Shown: piece after piece, positions 27,913 through 37,346 of the stretch
How the letters are laid out: the number at the start of each line of letters is the position of its first letter
How positions within the stretch are numbered: the first letter of the stretch is position 1
Source: Pseudomonas fluorescens
GTDB taxonomy: Bacteria; Pseudomonadota; Gammaproteobacteria; Pseudomonadales; Pseudomonadaceae
Length of the DNA stretch: 64,000 nt
Assembly (NCBI RefSeq): GCF_000967965.1
Contig: NZ_LACC01000012.1
Location: 285,257 to 349,256 of the forward strand
Direction of reading: 5' to 3'
Translations under genes and position numbers: made by a program
The notes under the pieces: model-generated
What the model was told of the DNA's origin: nothing
Seen by the model: the letters and a program-made list of their open reading frames with translations, nothing else
Database searches by the model: none

Positions 27913-28196
27913 TTTTTTCCTTTGATATAGATGATTTTTTGCTGTTGTTTTTCTTCGGGTCGCGGTGAAAAGTACAAGAGTTGGTGTGTGGTTTAAATAA
28001 GTCTGGTTGGTTGAATTGATTCTTGCTGTTAGCGTTTTCGCTGAGTGTTCAATTAGAACTTGCGATGGCGGTCCACGCTTGAAGCGAAAAGCCTGGGCCC
28101 GGGATCACGCGCTTTTCGTCGTCAACCTGCCAGGGTTTTTCATCCGGCCGGACAAAGCAGGCATAATGCTGTCCTTCGTCTTGTGCCGGTCGTCCT

Positions 28197-29519
28197 GTGA
28201 AGTCACGTCAGATACCCAACCGCTTGCGCCCTTCCGCCTGTCCCGGGTTGTTGCGTGTCGTCCAGGCATTGGATGGTGGTATTTGCCGGATCAAACTCGA
28301 CGGTGGTGCCATCGGTGCGCACCAGGCAATCGCTGTGGCCGATGCCGCCGAGCGATATGCCAGCGGAGCGATCGAGGCGACCAACCGGGCCAACCTGCAG
28401 ATCCGCGGCATTGGCAACGAGCAAGCGGCGTTGATCGACAGCCTGCTGGCTGCCGATCTGGGGCCGCGCACGGCGGCTGGCGACGATGTGCGCAACCTGA
28501 TGCTCAGCCCCGGCGCCGGGATCGATCGGCGCATGCTGTTCGACACTCGCCCGCTGGCCGGGCAGATCCTCGCCACACTGCAAAGCCACGAAGCCTTCTA
28601 CGACCTCAGTGCCAAGTTCGCTGTGCAACTTGATGGCGGCGAAGACCTGGCGATGCTCGAACATCCCCATGACCTGTGGCTCTCGGCGTTTGAGCAAGAC
28701 GGCGAACAACGGCTGGCGTTCGGTCTGGCGGGATGCCCGACGGACAGCCCCGCCGGTTCGGTTGCGCTGGCTGACGGGCACACACTGGTGGTCGCGGTTC
28801 TTGAGTTGTTCCTTGAACTGGCGCGCCCCGAGCAGGCGCGAATGCGCCATTTGCTGGACGAGTACCCGATAGAGGACGTTCTGCTTCGGCTGGCCGAGCG
28901 AGTGCCGCTGCAAGCCGTTGTCGGTTGGCAGCGGGTTTCGGGCTTCAGTGATTTGCACCTGGGTGCCCATCCCCAGGCCGAGTCCGGTGTTATCTATGTG
29001 GGGGCCGTCCCGCCGCTGGGGCGGCTTGATCCGGCGATGCTGCGGGGGGTGGCATACCTGGCACGCGAGTTTGGTGATTCCAGCCTGCGCTTCACACCCT
29101 GGCAAAGCTTGCTGCTGCCCAATGTCCGCATGGACAATGCCGCCGAAGTCATGGGGCGTTTGCAACGCTTGGGCTTGTCCTGTGAAGCCGGTCAGCCATT
29201 GTCCAGGTTGATCGCCTGCACCGGTTCCAGCGGTTGCGCCAAGGGGTTGGCCGAGACCAAGGGCGATGCCCTGCAACTGGCCGCGCTGCTGCACAGCCAT
29301 GGACCGGCACTGAACATGCACCTGAGCGGTTGCCCGCGCTCCTGCGCCGCCGCGCATACGGCGCCCGTCACATTACTGGCCGTCGCCCACGGTCACTACG
29401 ATCTCTATTTTCGCGATGCAGCGCAGCCGGGTTTCGGCGCGCTGCACGCACGCAACCTTACTATTGAAGCGGTCGCGGCCCTGCTCGACGCCCGCTCACG
29501 GAGCCCCCTTGATGCTTGA
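28197..29519 (+). CDS. cobG: Precorrin-3B synthase
   Basis: 440-residue mono-oxygenase related to sulfite/nitrite reductases; it makes precorrin-3B with oxygen, so the pathway here is aerobic. The 4Fe-4S ligands are visible as C-x5-C in CTGSSGC and C-x3-C in GCPRSC. The start is a GTG at 28197, just before RPSACPGLLRVVQALDGG. The ribosome site is not convincing and a slightly later start cannot be excluded. An open frame that begins upstream (28007) is a different frame and not the gene. First gene of the plus-strand cob operon; the stop overlaps cobH. Confidence 0.93.
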   Translation: MKSRQIPNRLRPSACPGLLRVVQALDGGICRIKLDGGAIGAHQAIAVADAAERYASGAIEATNRANLQIRGIGNEQAALIDSLLAADLGPRTAAGDDVRNLMLSPGAGIDRRMLFDTRPLAGQILATLQSHEAFYDLSAKFAVQLDGGEDLAMLEHPHDLWLSAFEQDGEQRLAFGLAGCPTDSPAGSVALADGHTLVVAVLELFLELARPEQARMRHLLDEYPIEDVLLRLAERVPLQAVVGWQRVSGFSDLHLGAHPQAESGVIYVGAVPPLGRLDPAMLRGVAYLAREFGDSSLRFTPWQSLLLPNVRMDNAAEVMGRLQRLGLSCEAGQPLSRLIACTGSSGCAKGLAETKGDALQLAALLHSHGPALNMHLSGCPRSCAAAHTAPVTLLAVAHGHYDLYFRDAAQPGFGALHARNLTIEAVAALLDARSRSPLDA

Positions 29520-30138
29520 TTACATCCGCGATGGTCAGGAGATCTATCGCAACTCCTTCGCGATCATTCGCGCCGAGGCCAACCTCGAGCGAATCCCGGC
29601 CGATCTGGAGAAACTCGCGGTCCGTGTCATTCACGCCTGCGGTATGGTCGAGGCCATCGACGGCCTGCAGTTTTCCGCAGGGGCGGGCAAGGCCGGGCGT
29701 GATGCGCTGGCGGCCGGCGCGCCGATTTTGTGCGATGCGCGGATGGTCTCAGAAGGCGTGACCCGCGCGCGGTTGCCGGCGAACAATCCGGTGATCTGTA
29801 CCCTGCGCGACGAGAGTGTTCCGGAACTGGCCCGTGAATTGGGTAACACCCGCTCAGCCGCTGCGCTGGAACTGTGGCGTCCGCACCTGGAAGGCAGCGT
29901 GGTAGTCATCGGCAACGCCCCGACGGCACTGTTTTACTTGCTGGAAATGCTCGACGCCGGTGCGCCGAAACCGGCGCTGATCCTCGGTTTTCCAGTGGGC
30001 TTCGTCGGTGCCGCCGAATCCAAGGCCGCGCTGGCAGCCGACAGTCGTGGCGTGCCTTTTGTCATCATGCAGGGTCGCCTGGGCGGTAGCGCCATGGCCG
30101 CCGCCGCCGTCAATGCCCTCGCCACGGAGATCGAATGA
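29512..30138 (+). CDS. cobH: Precorrin-8X methylmutase
   Basis: 208-residue enzyme that moves the C11 methyl to C12, giving hydrogenobyrinate. Family segments are [18 protein letters not shown], containing the catalytic His, and [13 protein letters not shown] near the C-terminus. The start at MLDYIRDGQ overlaps the cobG stop by 8 nt; the longer open frame to 29416 lies in cobG. The stop overlaps cobI by 4 nt. Confidence 0.95.
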   Translation: MLDYIRDGQEIYRNSFAIIRAEANLERIPADLEKLAVRVIHACGMVEAIDGLQFSAGAGKAGRDALAAGAPILCDARMVSEGVTRARLPANNPVICTLRDESVPELARELGNTRSAAALELWRPHLEGSVVVIGNAPTALFYLLEMLDAGAPKPALILGFPVGFVGAAESKAALAADSRGVPFVIMQGRLGGSAMAAAAVNALATEIE

Positions 30139-30869
30139 TGCAGCAACCTGGACGTTTGATCGGCCTCGGCGTCGGCCCTGGTGATCCGGAACTGATTACC
30201 GTCAAGGCCCTGCGCTTGCTGCGCGAATCGCCGGTAGTGGCGTACTTCGTGGCCAAGGGCAAGAAAGGCAACGCCTTCGGCATCATCGAGGCGCATCTGC
30301 AGGATGCACAGAATCTGTTGCCGCTGGTGTACCCGGTGACCACCGAAGCGTTGCCGGCACCGTTGTCCTACGAACAAGTGATCAGCGACTTCTACGATGA
30401 CGCCGCCGACGAACTGGCGACGCATCTCGATGCCGGTCGCGACGTGGCGGTGATCTGCGAAGGCGATCCGTTCTTCTACGGCTCCTACATGTACTTGCAC
30501 GACCGGCTCGCCGAACGTTATCAGGCTGAAGTCGTGCCCGGTGTGTGCTCGATGCTCGGCGGGGCCTCGGTGCTCGGTGCGCCGCTGGTGTATCGCAATC
30601 AGAGTCTGTCGGTGTTGTCCGGTGTGCTGCCGCACGACGAACTCAAGCGTCGCCTGGCCGATGCCGATGCGGCGGTGATCATGAAACTGGGGCGCAACTT
30701 TCCCAAGGTTCGCCAGGTACTGGAAGAACTCGGCCTGGCCGAGCGCGCTTTGTACGTCGAGCGCGCGACCATGGCCAATCAGAAGATCGTGCCGCTGGAC
30801 CAGGTCGAGCCGATGTCCTCGCCGTATTTCTCGCTGATCATCGTTCCCGGCGAAAGGTGGCAAGGCTGA
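30135..30869 (+). CDS. cobI: Precorrin-2 C20-methyltransferase
   Basis: 244-residue SAM-dependent tetrapyrrole methylase with [20 protein letters not shown] at the N-terminus and [18 protein letters not shown] in the middle. It makes precorrin-3A from precorrin-2. Starts at the first of two adjacent ATGs (ATGATG), which overlaps the cobH stop. The stop shares one base with the next start. Confidence 0.95.
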   Translation: MMQQPGRLIGLGVGPGDPELITVKALRLLRESPVVAYFVAKGKKGNAFGIIEAHLQDAQNLLPLVYPVTTEALPAPLSYEQVISDFYDDAADELATHLDAGRDVAVICEGDPFFYGSYMYLHDRLAERYQAEVVPGVCSMLGGASVLGAPLVYRNQSLSVLSGVLPHDELKRRLADADAAVIMKLGRNFPKVRQVLEELGLAERALYVERATMANQKIVPLDQVEPMSSPYFSLIIVPGERWQG

Positions 30870-32578
30870 TGACCCGTCCAGTTCCGGCGATTGTCATTCT
30901 TGGCAATGGCAGCCTCGCTACCGCACGCAGCATTCAGCAGCTGTATCCCGACGCCCTGATCCACGGCCTGGCCGAACGGGTCGAAGGCGCGGATCGGGTC
31001 TATCACGAATTCGGTGCGACCCTGCGCGAGCTCTATCAACAGGGTGCACCGATCATTGCCCTGTGCGCGGCCGGGATCGTGATCCGCACGCTGGCGCCCT
31101 TGCTGCTGGAAAAAGGCGCCGAACCACCGGTATTGGCAGTGGCCGAAGACGGCAGCGCCGTGGTTCCACTGTTGGGTGGTCTTGGCGGAGTAAACGTGAT
31201 GGCGCGGGAGATTGCCGCCACGCTGGAAGTCGCGGCGGCGATCACCACCAGCGGCGAGTTGCGTTTCGGCACGTGCCTGCTCAACCCGCCTAGTGGTTAT
31301 GCCCTTGGCGACCTGGAACTGGGCAAGCGTTTCGTTTCCGATCTGCTCGCCGGCGAAACGGTGCGTATTGAGGGTGAGGCCCCGTGGTTGGCGCAGGCGC
31401 AATTGCCCGAAGACGCGCTGGCCCGACTGGCGGTTCATGTCGGTCATGCCGAACGGGCACCTGCGGCCAACGAATTGTTGATCTACCCGCGCAATGTGGT
31501 GGTCGCCGTGGACGCTGGCCTGGTGAGCGTCGCAGAGGCGGTGCGCGAGGCGTTGCATCAGGTAAGAATTGCCGTGCAGTCGCTGGCCTGCCTGTTGGCC
31601 GCCGATACCGAAATGGCCAATCCGGCGTTGCGTGAGGCAGCACTTGAACTGGGCGTGCCGTTGCGCTTTGCCCACGCAGGGCAGGTACTTGGCGAACGTC
31701 TGCGTACTGCCATGGGTCGGCCCGTTTCCATGCTTGGTAACGACACTGTTGCCATTGCAGTCGCAGACCAGCCGCTGGACCCGTTGCAGATCGGCCGCCC
31801 GCGTGGACGGCTGGCGGTGATCGGCCTCGGGCCGGGGGCCGCCGAACTGATGGTGCCGGCCGTGAAGGCTGAACTGGCCCGCGCCAACGATGTATTGGGC
31901 TACGAAACCTACGTGCGCATGGCCGGGCCGTTTCGCGACGATCAGGTGCTGCATTGCACCGACAACCGCGAAGAGATGCAGCGCGCCCGTCACGCTTTCG
32001 AGTTGGCGGCCCAAGGGCGTTCGGTGGTGGTGGTTTCTTCAGGTGATCCGGGTGTTTTCGCCATGGCCGCGGCGGTGCTTGAGGCGCTGCACGAGTCCAC
32101 CGACGTCCATTGGCACAACGTCGATCTCGAGATTTTGCCGGGGGTTTCCGCCTCGCTGGCGACGGCCGCCCAGGCTGGTGCGCCGCTGGGTCATGACTTC
32201 TGTGTGCTGTCGCTGTCGGATAACCTCAAGCCCTGGTCGATCATTGAAAAACGTCTGGATCTGGCAGCGCAAGCTGATCTGGCAATGGCGTTCTACAATC
32301 CGATCTCGCGTTCCCGACCTTGGCAATTGGGGCGTGCGCTGGAGATCGTCGCTCAGCATCGCGCACCTGAAACGCCAGTTGTGCTAGGGCGTGATGTCGG
32401 ACGCCCGGGGCAGACACTACGCGTGACGACGCTTTCTCAATTGACTCCAGACCAGGTCGACATGCGGACCATGGTGTTGATTGGTTCATCCACGACTCGC
32501 GTGTTTCATCGCTCCCAAGGAATGCCGTGGGTTTATACGCCGCGTAGTTATGGTGATAAATTAAGCGATATTAACTAA
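30869..32578 (+). CDS. cobJ: CbiG/CobE-CobJ fusion (precorrin-3B C17-methyltransferase)
   Basis: 569-residue fusion. Residues 1-~310 are CbiG-like, with LCAAGIVIRTLAPLL and GGLGGVNVMAREIA in the N-terminal part and a CobE-like domain near 205-300. Residues ~313-560 are the CobJ/CbiH methylase with RLAVIGLGPGAAELMVPA, SSGDPGVFAMAAAVLE and DLAMAFYNPISRSRPWQLG. The enzyme contracts the ring at precorrin-3B. In the anaerobic route CbiG opens the delta-lactone, so here the CbiG half may have another or residual role. The start shares one base with the cobI stop. Confidence 0.93.
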   Translation: MTRPVPAIVILGNGSLATARSIQQLYPDALIHGLAERVEGADRVYHEFGATLRELYQQGAPIIALCAAGIVIRTLAPLLLEKGAEPPVLAVAEDGSAVVPLLGGLGGVNVMAREIAATLEVAAAITTSGELRFGTCLLNPPSGYALGDLELGKRFVSDLLAGETVRIEGEAPWLAQAQLPEDALARLAVHVGHAERAPAANELLIYPRNVVVAVDAGLVSVAEAVREALHQVRIAVQSLACLLAADTEMANPALREAALELGVPLRFAHAGQVLGERLRTAMGRPVSMLGNDTVAIAVADQPLDPLQIGRPRGRLAVIGLGPGAAELMVPAVKAELARANDVLGYETYVRMAGPFRDDQVLHCTDNREEMQRARHAFELAAQGRSVVVVSSGDPGVFAMAAAVLEALHESTDVHWHNVDLEILPGVSASLATAAQAGAPLGHDFCVLSLSDNLKPWSIIEKRLDLAAQADLAMAFYNPISRSRPWQLGRALEIVAQHRAPETPVVLGRDVGRPGQTLRVTTLSQLTPDQVDMRTMVLIGSSTTRVFHRSQGMPWVYTPRSYGDKLSDIN

Positions 32579-32755
32579 TTTAATATCACTGTTTGGTGCA
32601 GTGTTGTTCGGGCTGAGCGGCTCGACAACTGCTGCATGGTTGATGGGTGCTTACATATGTCGACATTCAATCGGGTTTGATAGCAGAGTTGGGGTGATTT
32701 AGATTCGTTTTGTCTCTGCAGGAGACTTAAACGAATTTAAAAGGAGTAGTTCGAT

Positions 32756-33601
32756 ATGGAAATCGTGGAAGGTTTTGTCACTCATAAACAATGCACCGAT
32801 ATTGGGAAGGCGCGTCTTGCCAGGTCAAAGGCGTTGTTGAGCAGTGCTCCTCGTGCAAAAGCGTTAATGTCGACCACTGCGTCGAGTTCACCCAAGGCAT
32901 TGAACGATTCGAGTCCTACCAAGGAATTGGATGCTTTGGTTTTGGGCAATACGCTCATTGGTTATGGCGATAATATTTCGCTTGAAAATATGACGATTAT
33001 CGAAAACCTCATAAAGTTTTCGAAGTTGGAGGCCGATCGCGAGACTAAAGACAGTCATAGCCCCGCCGCCTGGCACCGAGCCTTTCTCCAGTGCATGGAG
33101 GATATGGGGTGTTCTGTTCCCATCAACGCGAGTATCGAATACAAAAAAAGGTCTGGTAGCGGGACAATGAAAAATGTTGTCACCTCTATTATCCAGGCGG
33201 GCGTTGAAGCGGCAAAAGCTGCCATTCCCGGTGCGACCGTGCTAAGTGCCGTCGCCGACAGCACATTGTCAGCATTGGAAAAAGAGCCTGAAACAATCAA
33301 GGTTTTCAACTATGAAGTTACCAAGGCCAAGGGTATAAAGCTGGCCTTGCTGCCTTGCGAGCAAACGAAAAACGGATTGGTTATGGTTTCGTTTTCATCC
33401 GTTAATCATGTCGGAGATCAAGTGGGTGGCGGGGTTTTGTTTTTGGATTTGAAAATTGCAAGTCTCGATATTTACCAGGGCTCCAACTTTCTCGCCTTTA
33501 ATCCTGCTGCTTACGCCGAAGTAAAAGATGATGTCGAATTTATCCTGGCGCAGAATCGGAAAGAAGTGTTGGCTAAAAGATTTGTGCGTCGCAGGCAGTG
33601 A
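32756..33601 (+). CDS. Unknown protein B downstream of cobJ
   Basis: 281 residues, not recognised. A Ser/Ala/Thr-rich N-terminal ~60 residues is followed by a helical part (AAWHRAFLQCMEDMGCSV near 103-120), a hydrophobic/amphipathic stretch (VVTSIIQAGVEAAKAAIPGATVLSAV, ~140-166) and a beta-rich C-terminal half with GGGVLFLDLKIASLDIY. No signal peptide. AAGGAG lies 9 nt before the ATG and the DNA is AT-richer than the cob genes. Its plan parallels unknown protein A (27265-27912), so the two may be remote paralogues bracketing cobG-cobJ. The hydrophobic stretch could hint at membrane insertion, but this is speculative. Confidence 0.72.
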   Translation: MEIVEGFVTHKQCTDIGKARLARSKALLSSAPRAKALMSTTASSSPKALNDSSPTKELDALVLGNTLIGYGDNISLENMTIIENLIKFSKLEADRETKDSHSPAAWHRAFLQCMEDMGCSVPINASIEYKKRSGSGTMKNVVTSIIQAGVEAAKAAIPGATVLSAVADSTLSALEKEPETIKVFNYEVTKAKGIKLALLPCEQTKNGLVMVSFSSVNHVGDQVGGGVLFLDLKIASLDIYQGSNFLAFNPAAYAEVKDDVEFILAQNRKEVLAKRFVRRRQ

Positions 33602-33717
33602 ACTCAATCAAGCCGGTTCAGAGGCTGATAGTCTTTGGTCTGTTTGAAATCTGTAGGGGTGTAGAAGGGGAAGGGTTAACCGGTTTGAATCAATGGTTGC
33701 GAGGAGTACGAAGCAGG

Positions 33718-33744
33718 CGCCGTGCAGCGATGAGGCACACGGCG
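33718..33744. repeat. Small inverted repeat downstream of unknown protein B
   Basis: CGCCGTG (33718-33724) and CACGGCG (33738-33744) are perfect arms around a 13-nt loop in the gap before the MarC-like gene. No T-run follows, so termination is doubtful. Confidence 0.4.
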
Positions 33745-33805
33745 ACATCCTGGATGCTTGGAGTCCGCTAGCCCCACGATTTGCCAGAACCGGAGTGCTT
33801 TATGT

Positions 33806-34402
33806 TCAAGGCACCAGATAACCCTTCACGCCGGTGAAGATGATCTGCGCCGCCAGTGCGCACACGAACAACCCCATCAATCGGCTGACGATCTGTAGCC
33901 CCTGGTCGCCGAGAATGCGCTCGATGCGGCCGGACAAAAACAGCACCACGCCCACGGTAAAACTGGCCAGGGCAATGCTGACAATGGCCGTGAGCTTGTC
34001 GTCCCAGTGCGGCTGGCTCACGCCCATCACTAGCAAGGCGCCGATCGTACCGGGACCGACTGTCAGCGGGATGGTCAGCGGAACGATGGTGACATCCTGC
34101 TGCACGTTGTCGGTCTGTACCGCCGATTTGCCTTGTGCCATGCCCAGCGCCGAGATGAACAGCACACTGCCGGCGCCAATGCGGAATGCGTCCACGGTAA
34201 TGCCGAACACGCTGAAAATCACCCGTCCGAACAAGTACAGCAGAACGCTGGAGACCAGGGTGGCGACCGCTACTTTCCAGGCCAGTCGACGCTGTTCCTT
34301 GCGCGAATAACCACGGGTCAGGCTGATGAAACAGGACAACACGAAGAATGGGCTATAGAGCACCAGCATCTTCAGATAAACGCTGAACAACACATGGAGC
34401 AT
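33806..34402 (-). CDS. MarC family (UPF0056) integral membrane protein
   Basis: 198 residues with six hydrophobic segments. Family pattern: SPFFVLSCFISLTRGYSRKEQRRLAWKVA at the N-terminus and VPLTIPLTVGPGTIGALLVMG in the middle, containing the conserved PLTxGPGTI motif. MarC proteins are inner-membrane proteins once thought to be multidrug-related; their real role is unknown. It follows retS on the same strand with a 66-nt gap. Confidence 0.93.
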   Translation of the reverse strand: MLHVLFSVYLKMLVLYSPFFVLSCFISLTRGYSRKEQRRLAWKVAVATLVSSVLLYLFGRVIFSVFGITVDAFRIGAGSVLFISALGMAQGKSAVQTDNVQQDVTIVPLTIPLTVGPGTIGALLVMGVSQPHWDDKLTAIVSIALASFTVGVVLFLSGRIERILGDQGLQIVSRLMGLFVCALAAQIIFTGVKGYLVP

Positions 34403-34468
34403 GGTGCCGGGCTCACTGGCGAGGGAAGTCGAGGGGGGAGTCTATCAGGGGTTGCGAAGTCTGTCGGC

Positions 34469-37246
34469 TCAGGACGTTTGGGTTGTCGTGCGATTCTGCT
34501 GGTCACGCTGGGCAACCCAGTGCTCGATCAGTTCGCGCAACTGCGACAGTTCCACCGGCTTGGCCATGTGTCCGTCCATGCCAGCCTGGCGCGCACGCTC
34601 TTTGTGTTCGGCAAGGATATGGGCGGTCAACGCCACCACAGGGGTGCGAACCCGCTGGTTGCCGACTTCCCAGGCGCGCAATTGCTGGGTGGCCGAGAAG
34701 CCGTCGAGGATCGGCATTTCGCAGTCCATCAGCACCAGGTCGTAACGCTGGGCTTTCATCGCCTGCAGGGCTTCTTCGCCGTTGCAGGCGGTATCCGGTT
34801 GCAGATTGAGCTTGCTCAGCATGCCGCGGATCACCTTGGTCGAGATGCTGTTGTCTTCAGCCACCAGAATGCGGAAGTCGCAGGGGACCTTGATCGGCAA
34901 AGCCGGGCCGCTTGGTACGGGCTGGGTCGCGACGAGCCCTTTGTTGCGCTGGGTCAGTTCGTCGGCCAGGGTAGTCTTGAGGGTGTAGCCGGCCACCGGC
35001 TTGGCGAGGATGCGCTTGATCCCGGAGTTGCGCGCGATGATCTTGCTCGGTGCGTTGCTGATGCCGGTGAGCATGATCAGCAGGATGTCATGGTTCAGGC
35101 TCGGGTCTTCCTTGATCTTGGCCGCCAGTTGCATGCCGGTCATGCCTGGCATGTTCTGGTCCAGCAGGACCACATCGAAGTAATCGCGCAAATGAGCCTT
35201 GGTGCGCAGCAGGGCCAGCGCTTCCTTGCCGGAAGACGCGGCGCTGACGTTCAGGCCCCAGGCGCTGCATTGCTGCACCAGCACCTTGCGACAGGTGTCA
35301 TTGTCGTCCACCACCAATACCCGCGCACCCTGCAGTGGGCCGTCGAGGTCGGAGGTCGGGTGTTCGAGGCGATCCGGGTCCAGCGGCAGGGTCAGCCACA
35401 GGGTGCTGCCCTGGTTGTTGCCGCTCTTGATTCCGAATTCACCCTGCATCAAGCGGATCAGCTGGCGGGCAATCACCAGCCCCAGGTTGCCGCCCAACTG
35501 GGTGGCCGAAAGAAAATGCCGGCTGTGCAGTTCGGTGTGCATCAGGGCGTCGCGTTCTTCGGCGTCCATGGGCTCGCCGCTGTCCTGCACGGCGATGCGC
35601 AGGCGTGGTTTGGTGTTGCGCTCGTCGAGCGCCACGACGATCAGGATTTCACCTTCATCGGTTTTTTTCAGGGCGTTTTCAAGCAGGCTCAACAGCGTCT
35701 GGCGCAAGCGTGTAGGGTCACCGCTGATCACCCGCGGCACTTGCGGCTGGATGAAGCTGATCAACTCGACGTTTTGCTGCTCGGCCTTGGCGCGGAAGAT
35801 GCTCAGGCAGTCTTCGATCAGCGCGTTGAGGTCGAACTGCACATCGTCCAGCTCGATCTGTCCGGACTCGAGTTTGGAAATGTCGAGAATTTCGTTGATC
35901 AGTGTCAGCAGTTCGTTGCCGGCGCTGTGGATCGTCTGCACATAGTCGCGTTGCTTGACCGATAGCGGCGTGCCCAGCAGCAGCTCGGTCATGCCGAGGA
36001 CGCCGTTCATCGGGGTGCGGATCTCATGGCTGATCTTCGCCAGGAACTCGGCCTTGGCGTTGATCTCGGCGTTGCTGGCCGCCAGGTCACGGCTGATGCT
36101 GAAGCGGTCTTCGGTGATGCGGCGCTGGCGCTCGCTCAACGCAATGCTCATCAACAGGCCGCTGATGCAGATGAACGCCAGCAATGTGGTGATCAGGCCA
36201 TGGGGTTCGATCAGGGTCAGCCCCAACAGCGCGGGCAGGATGACCAGTGTCCCAAGATTGAACACCACCATGGCCGCCACGAAGAAGCGAGCCGGGCGAT
36301 AACCTTTTTGCCAGTGATAGGCGCTGATGAACAGCATGGTCAGGCCAGCCAGGGCTACCAGGCCGTAGGTAATGAAGTTCAGCGGCAAGGTATTGACGAA
36401 CAGCAGCATCAGCCCGCAGGCGGTGATGAGCAGGACCTCGCCAAGCAGCAACCGGTTCAGCGGATGCGGCCCGAGCGGGGCGAAGAAGCGATAGGCAAGC
36501 ATCAGGCCGCAGGGCGCAGTCATTATCAATGCCAGGTAAGCCCCCGGCGTTTGCAGTGCATGCCAGTCCGGAAGCCAGGGGCCGGCGAGGTTCAGCAACA
36601 ACAGCAGGCTGAGCATCAACAACCCTTCGCACGTCGCTAACCAGAGGGCGCTGCGCGAGCGGGTGTAGGTGTAGCGGATGAGGTTGTGCAGGATCAGCAT
36701 GGCGATGCAACCGAACAACAGGCCATAGACCAGCGTCTGGTTCTGGTTGGCGGCCGAGATGATCGCCGATTGCAGGGTGATATAGGGCCGTAACTGGTGG
36801 TCGGAGGCCAGTCGCAGGTATACGTCGAGAGGGTTGTCGCTTTGCGGCAGGGCCAGCATGAAGTCGCTACTGGGCAATGGTCGCTCGGATTGGGGGCGTT
36901 CGTTGCCCGTGCTGGATTGATCGATCAGCGTGTCGCCGTCCAGTACGTACATGTTGAACTGACGCAGGTCAGGCGCGAACACCCGCAGCAATTGTTCGTG
37001 TTTGCCCGGTGCAAGCCTGAATCGCAACCATAGCGCGCCATCGGGTTCGGCTGCGGTAATGCGGTCGAGTTCTATGGGGCTGAATTGATTGGTGTAGCGT
37101 GCGGAGCGGATGTCGCTCAGTTGCAGATCGCCCTGTTCGTCGAGCAATACCGCCCAGCCACTGCCTTGCGCGGCCTGGGCCGGTAGCATGCAGAGCAAGG
37201 TCAGCAACGTGACGGTCAAGCTTATGGCAATCCTGAGCCAGCGCAC
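34469..37246 (-). CDS. retS: Hybrid sensor histidine kinase RetS
   Basis: 925 residues: signal segment (1-25), periplasmic 7TMR-DISMED2 domain (~27-165), seven-helix 7TMR-DISM module (~185-400), HisKA with His407 in [13 protein letters not shown], a divergent HATPase (~500-625), and two receiver domains with Asp696 (LLDQNMPG) and Asp841 ([11 protein letters not shown]). RetS blocks the GacS kinase by forming heterodimers and so lowers rsmY/rsmZ expression, favouring planktonic over biofilm life. Its place downstream of purH-purD is conserved with P. aeruginosa PA4854-PA4856 (from memory). Lack of an Hpt domain agrees with RetS. Confidence 0.93.
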   Translation of the reverse strand: MRWLRIAISLTVTLLTLLCMLPAQAAQGSGWAVLLDEQGDLQLSDIRSARYTNQFSPIELDRITAAEPDGALWLRFRLAPGKHEQLLRVFAPDLRQFNMYVLDGDTLIDQSSTGNERPQSERPLPSSDFMLALPQSDNPLDVYLRLASDHQLRPYITLQSAIISAANQNQTLVYGLLFGCIAMLILHNLIRYTYTRSRSALWLATCEGLLMLSLLLLLNLAGPWLPDWHALQTPGAYLALIMTAPCGLMLAYRFFAPLGPHPLNRLLLGEVLLITACGLMLLFVNTLPLNFITYGLVALAGLTMLFISAYHWQKGYRPARFFVAAMVVFNLGTLVILPALLGLTLIEPHGLITTLLAFICISGLLMSIALSERQRRITEDRFSISRDLAASNAEINAKAEFLAKISHEIRTPMNGVLGMTELLLGTPLSVKQRDYVQTIHSAGNELLTLINEILDISKLESGQIELDDVQFDLNALIEDCLSIFRAKAEQQNVELISFIQPQVPRVISGDPTRLRQTLLSLLENALKKTDEGEILIVVALDERNTKPRLRIAVQDSGEPMDAEERDALMHTELHSRHFLSATQLGGNLGLVIARQLIRLMQGEFGIKSGNNQGSTLWLTLPLDPDRLEHPTSDLDGPLQGARVLVVDDNDTCRKVLVQQCSAWGLNVSAASSGKEALALLRTKAHLRDYFDVVLLDQNMPGMTGMQLAAKIKEDPSLNHDILLIMLTGISNAPSKIIARNSGIKRILAKPVAGYTLKTTLADELTQRNKGLVATQPVPSGPALPIKVPCDFRILVAEDNSISTKVIRGMLSKLNLQPDTACNGEEALQAMKAQRYDLVLMDCEMPILDGFSATQQLRAWEVGNQRVRTPVVALTAHILAEHKERARQAGMDGHMAKPVELSQLRELIEHWVAQRDQQNRTTTQTS

Positions 37247-37304
37247 GGCGAAATCCCTTCGTTAGGTTGATGCCAGAATATAACGATGCGCGGCGCCGGA
37301 ATAG

Positions 37305-37333
37305 CCAGGCAATAAACGGTGTTCATTGCCTGG
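37305..37333. terminator. Hairpin between purD and retS
   Basis: CCAGGCAAT (37305-37313) and ATTGCCTGG (37325-37333) form a perfect 9-bp stem with an 11-nt loop, just after the purD stop in the minus direction. No clear T-run follows, so it may only attenuate read-through into retS. Confidence 0.5.
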
Positions 37334-37346
37334 CGCGGTGTTTACC

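Noticed and set aside
27913..28196. A possible cobalamin riboswitch before cobG
   Set aside because: I looked for the B12 box and the usual conserved core and saw no convincing match; only a small GGACA...TGTCC hairpin at about 28150-28174.
28007..28633. An open frame overlapping the start of cobG in another frame
   Set aside because: It runs out of frame through CobG's conserved N-terminal part and shows no family.
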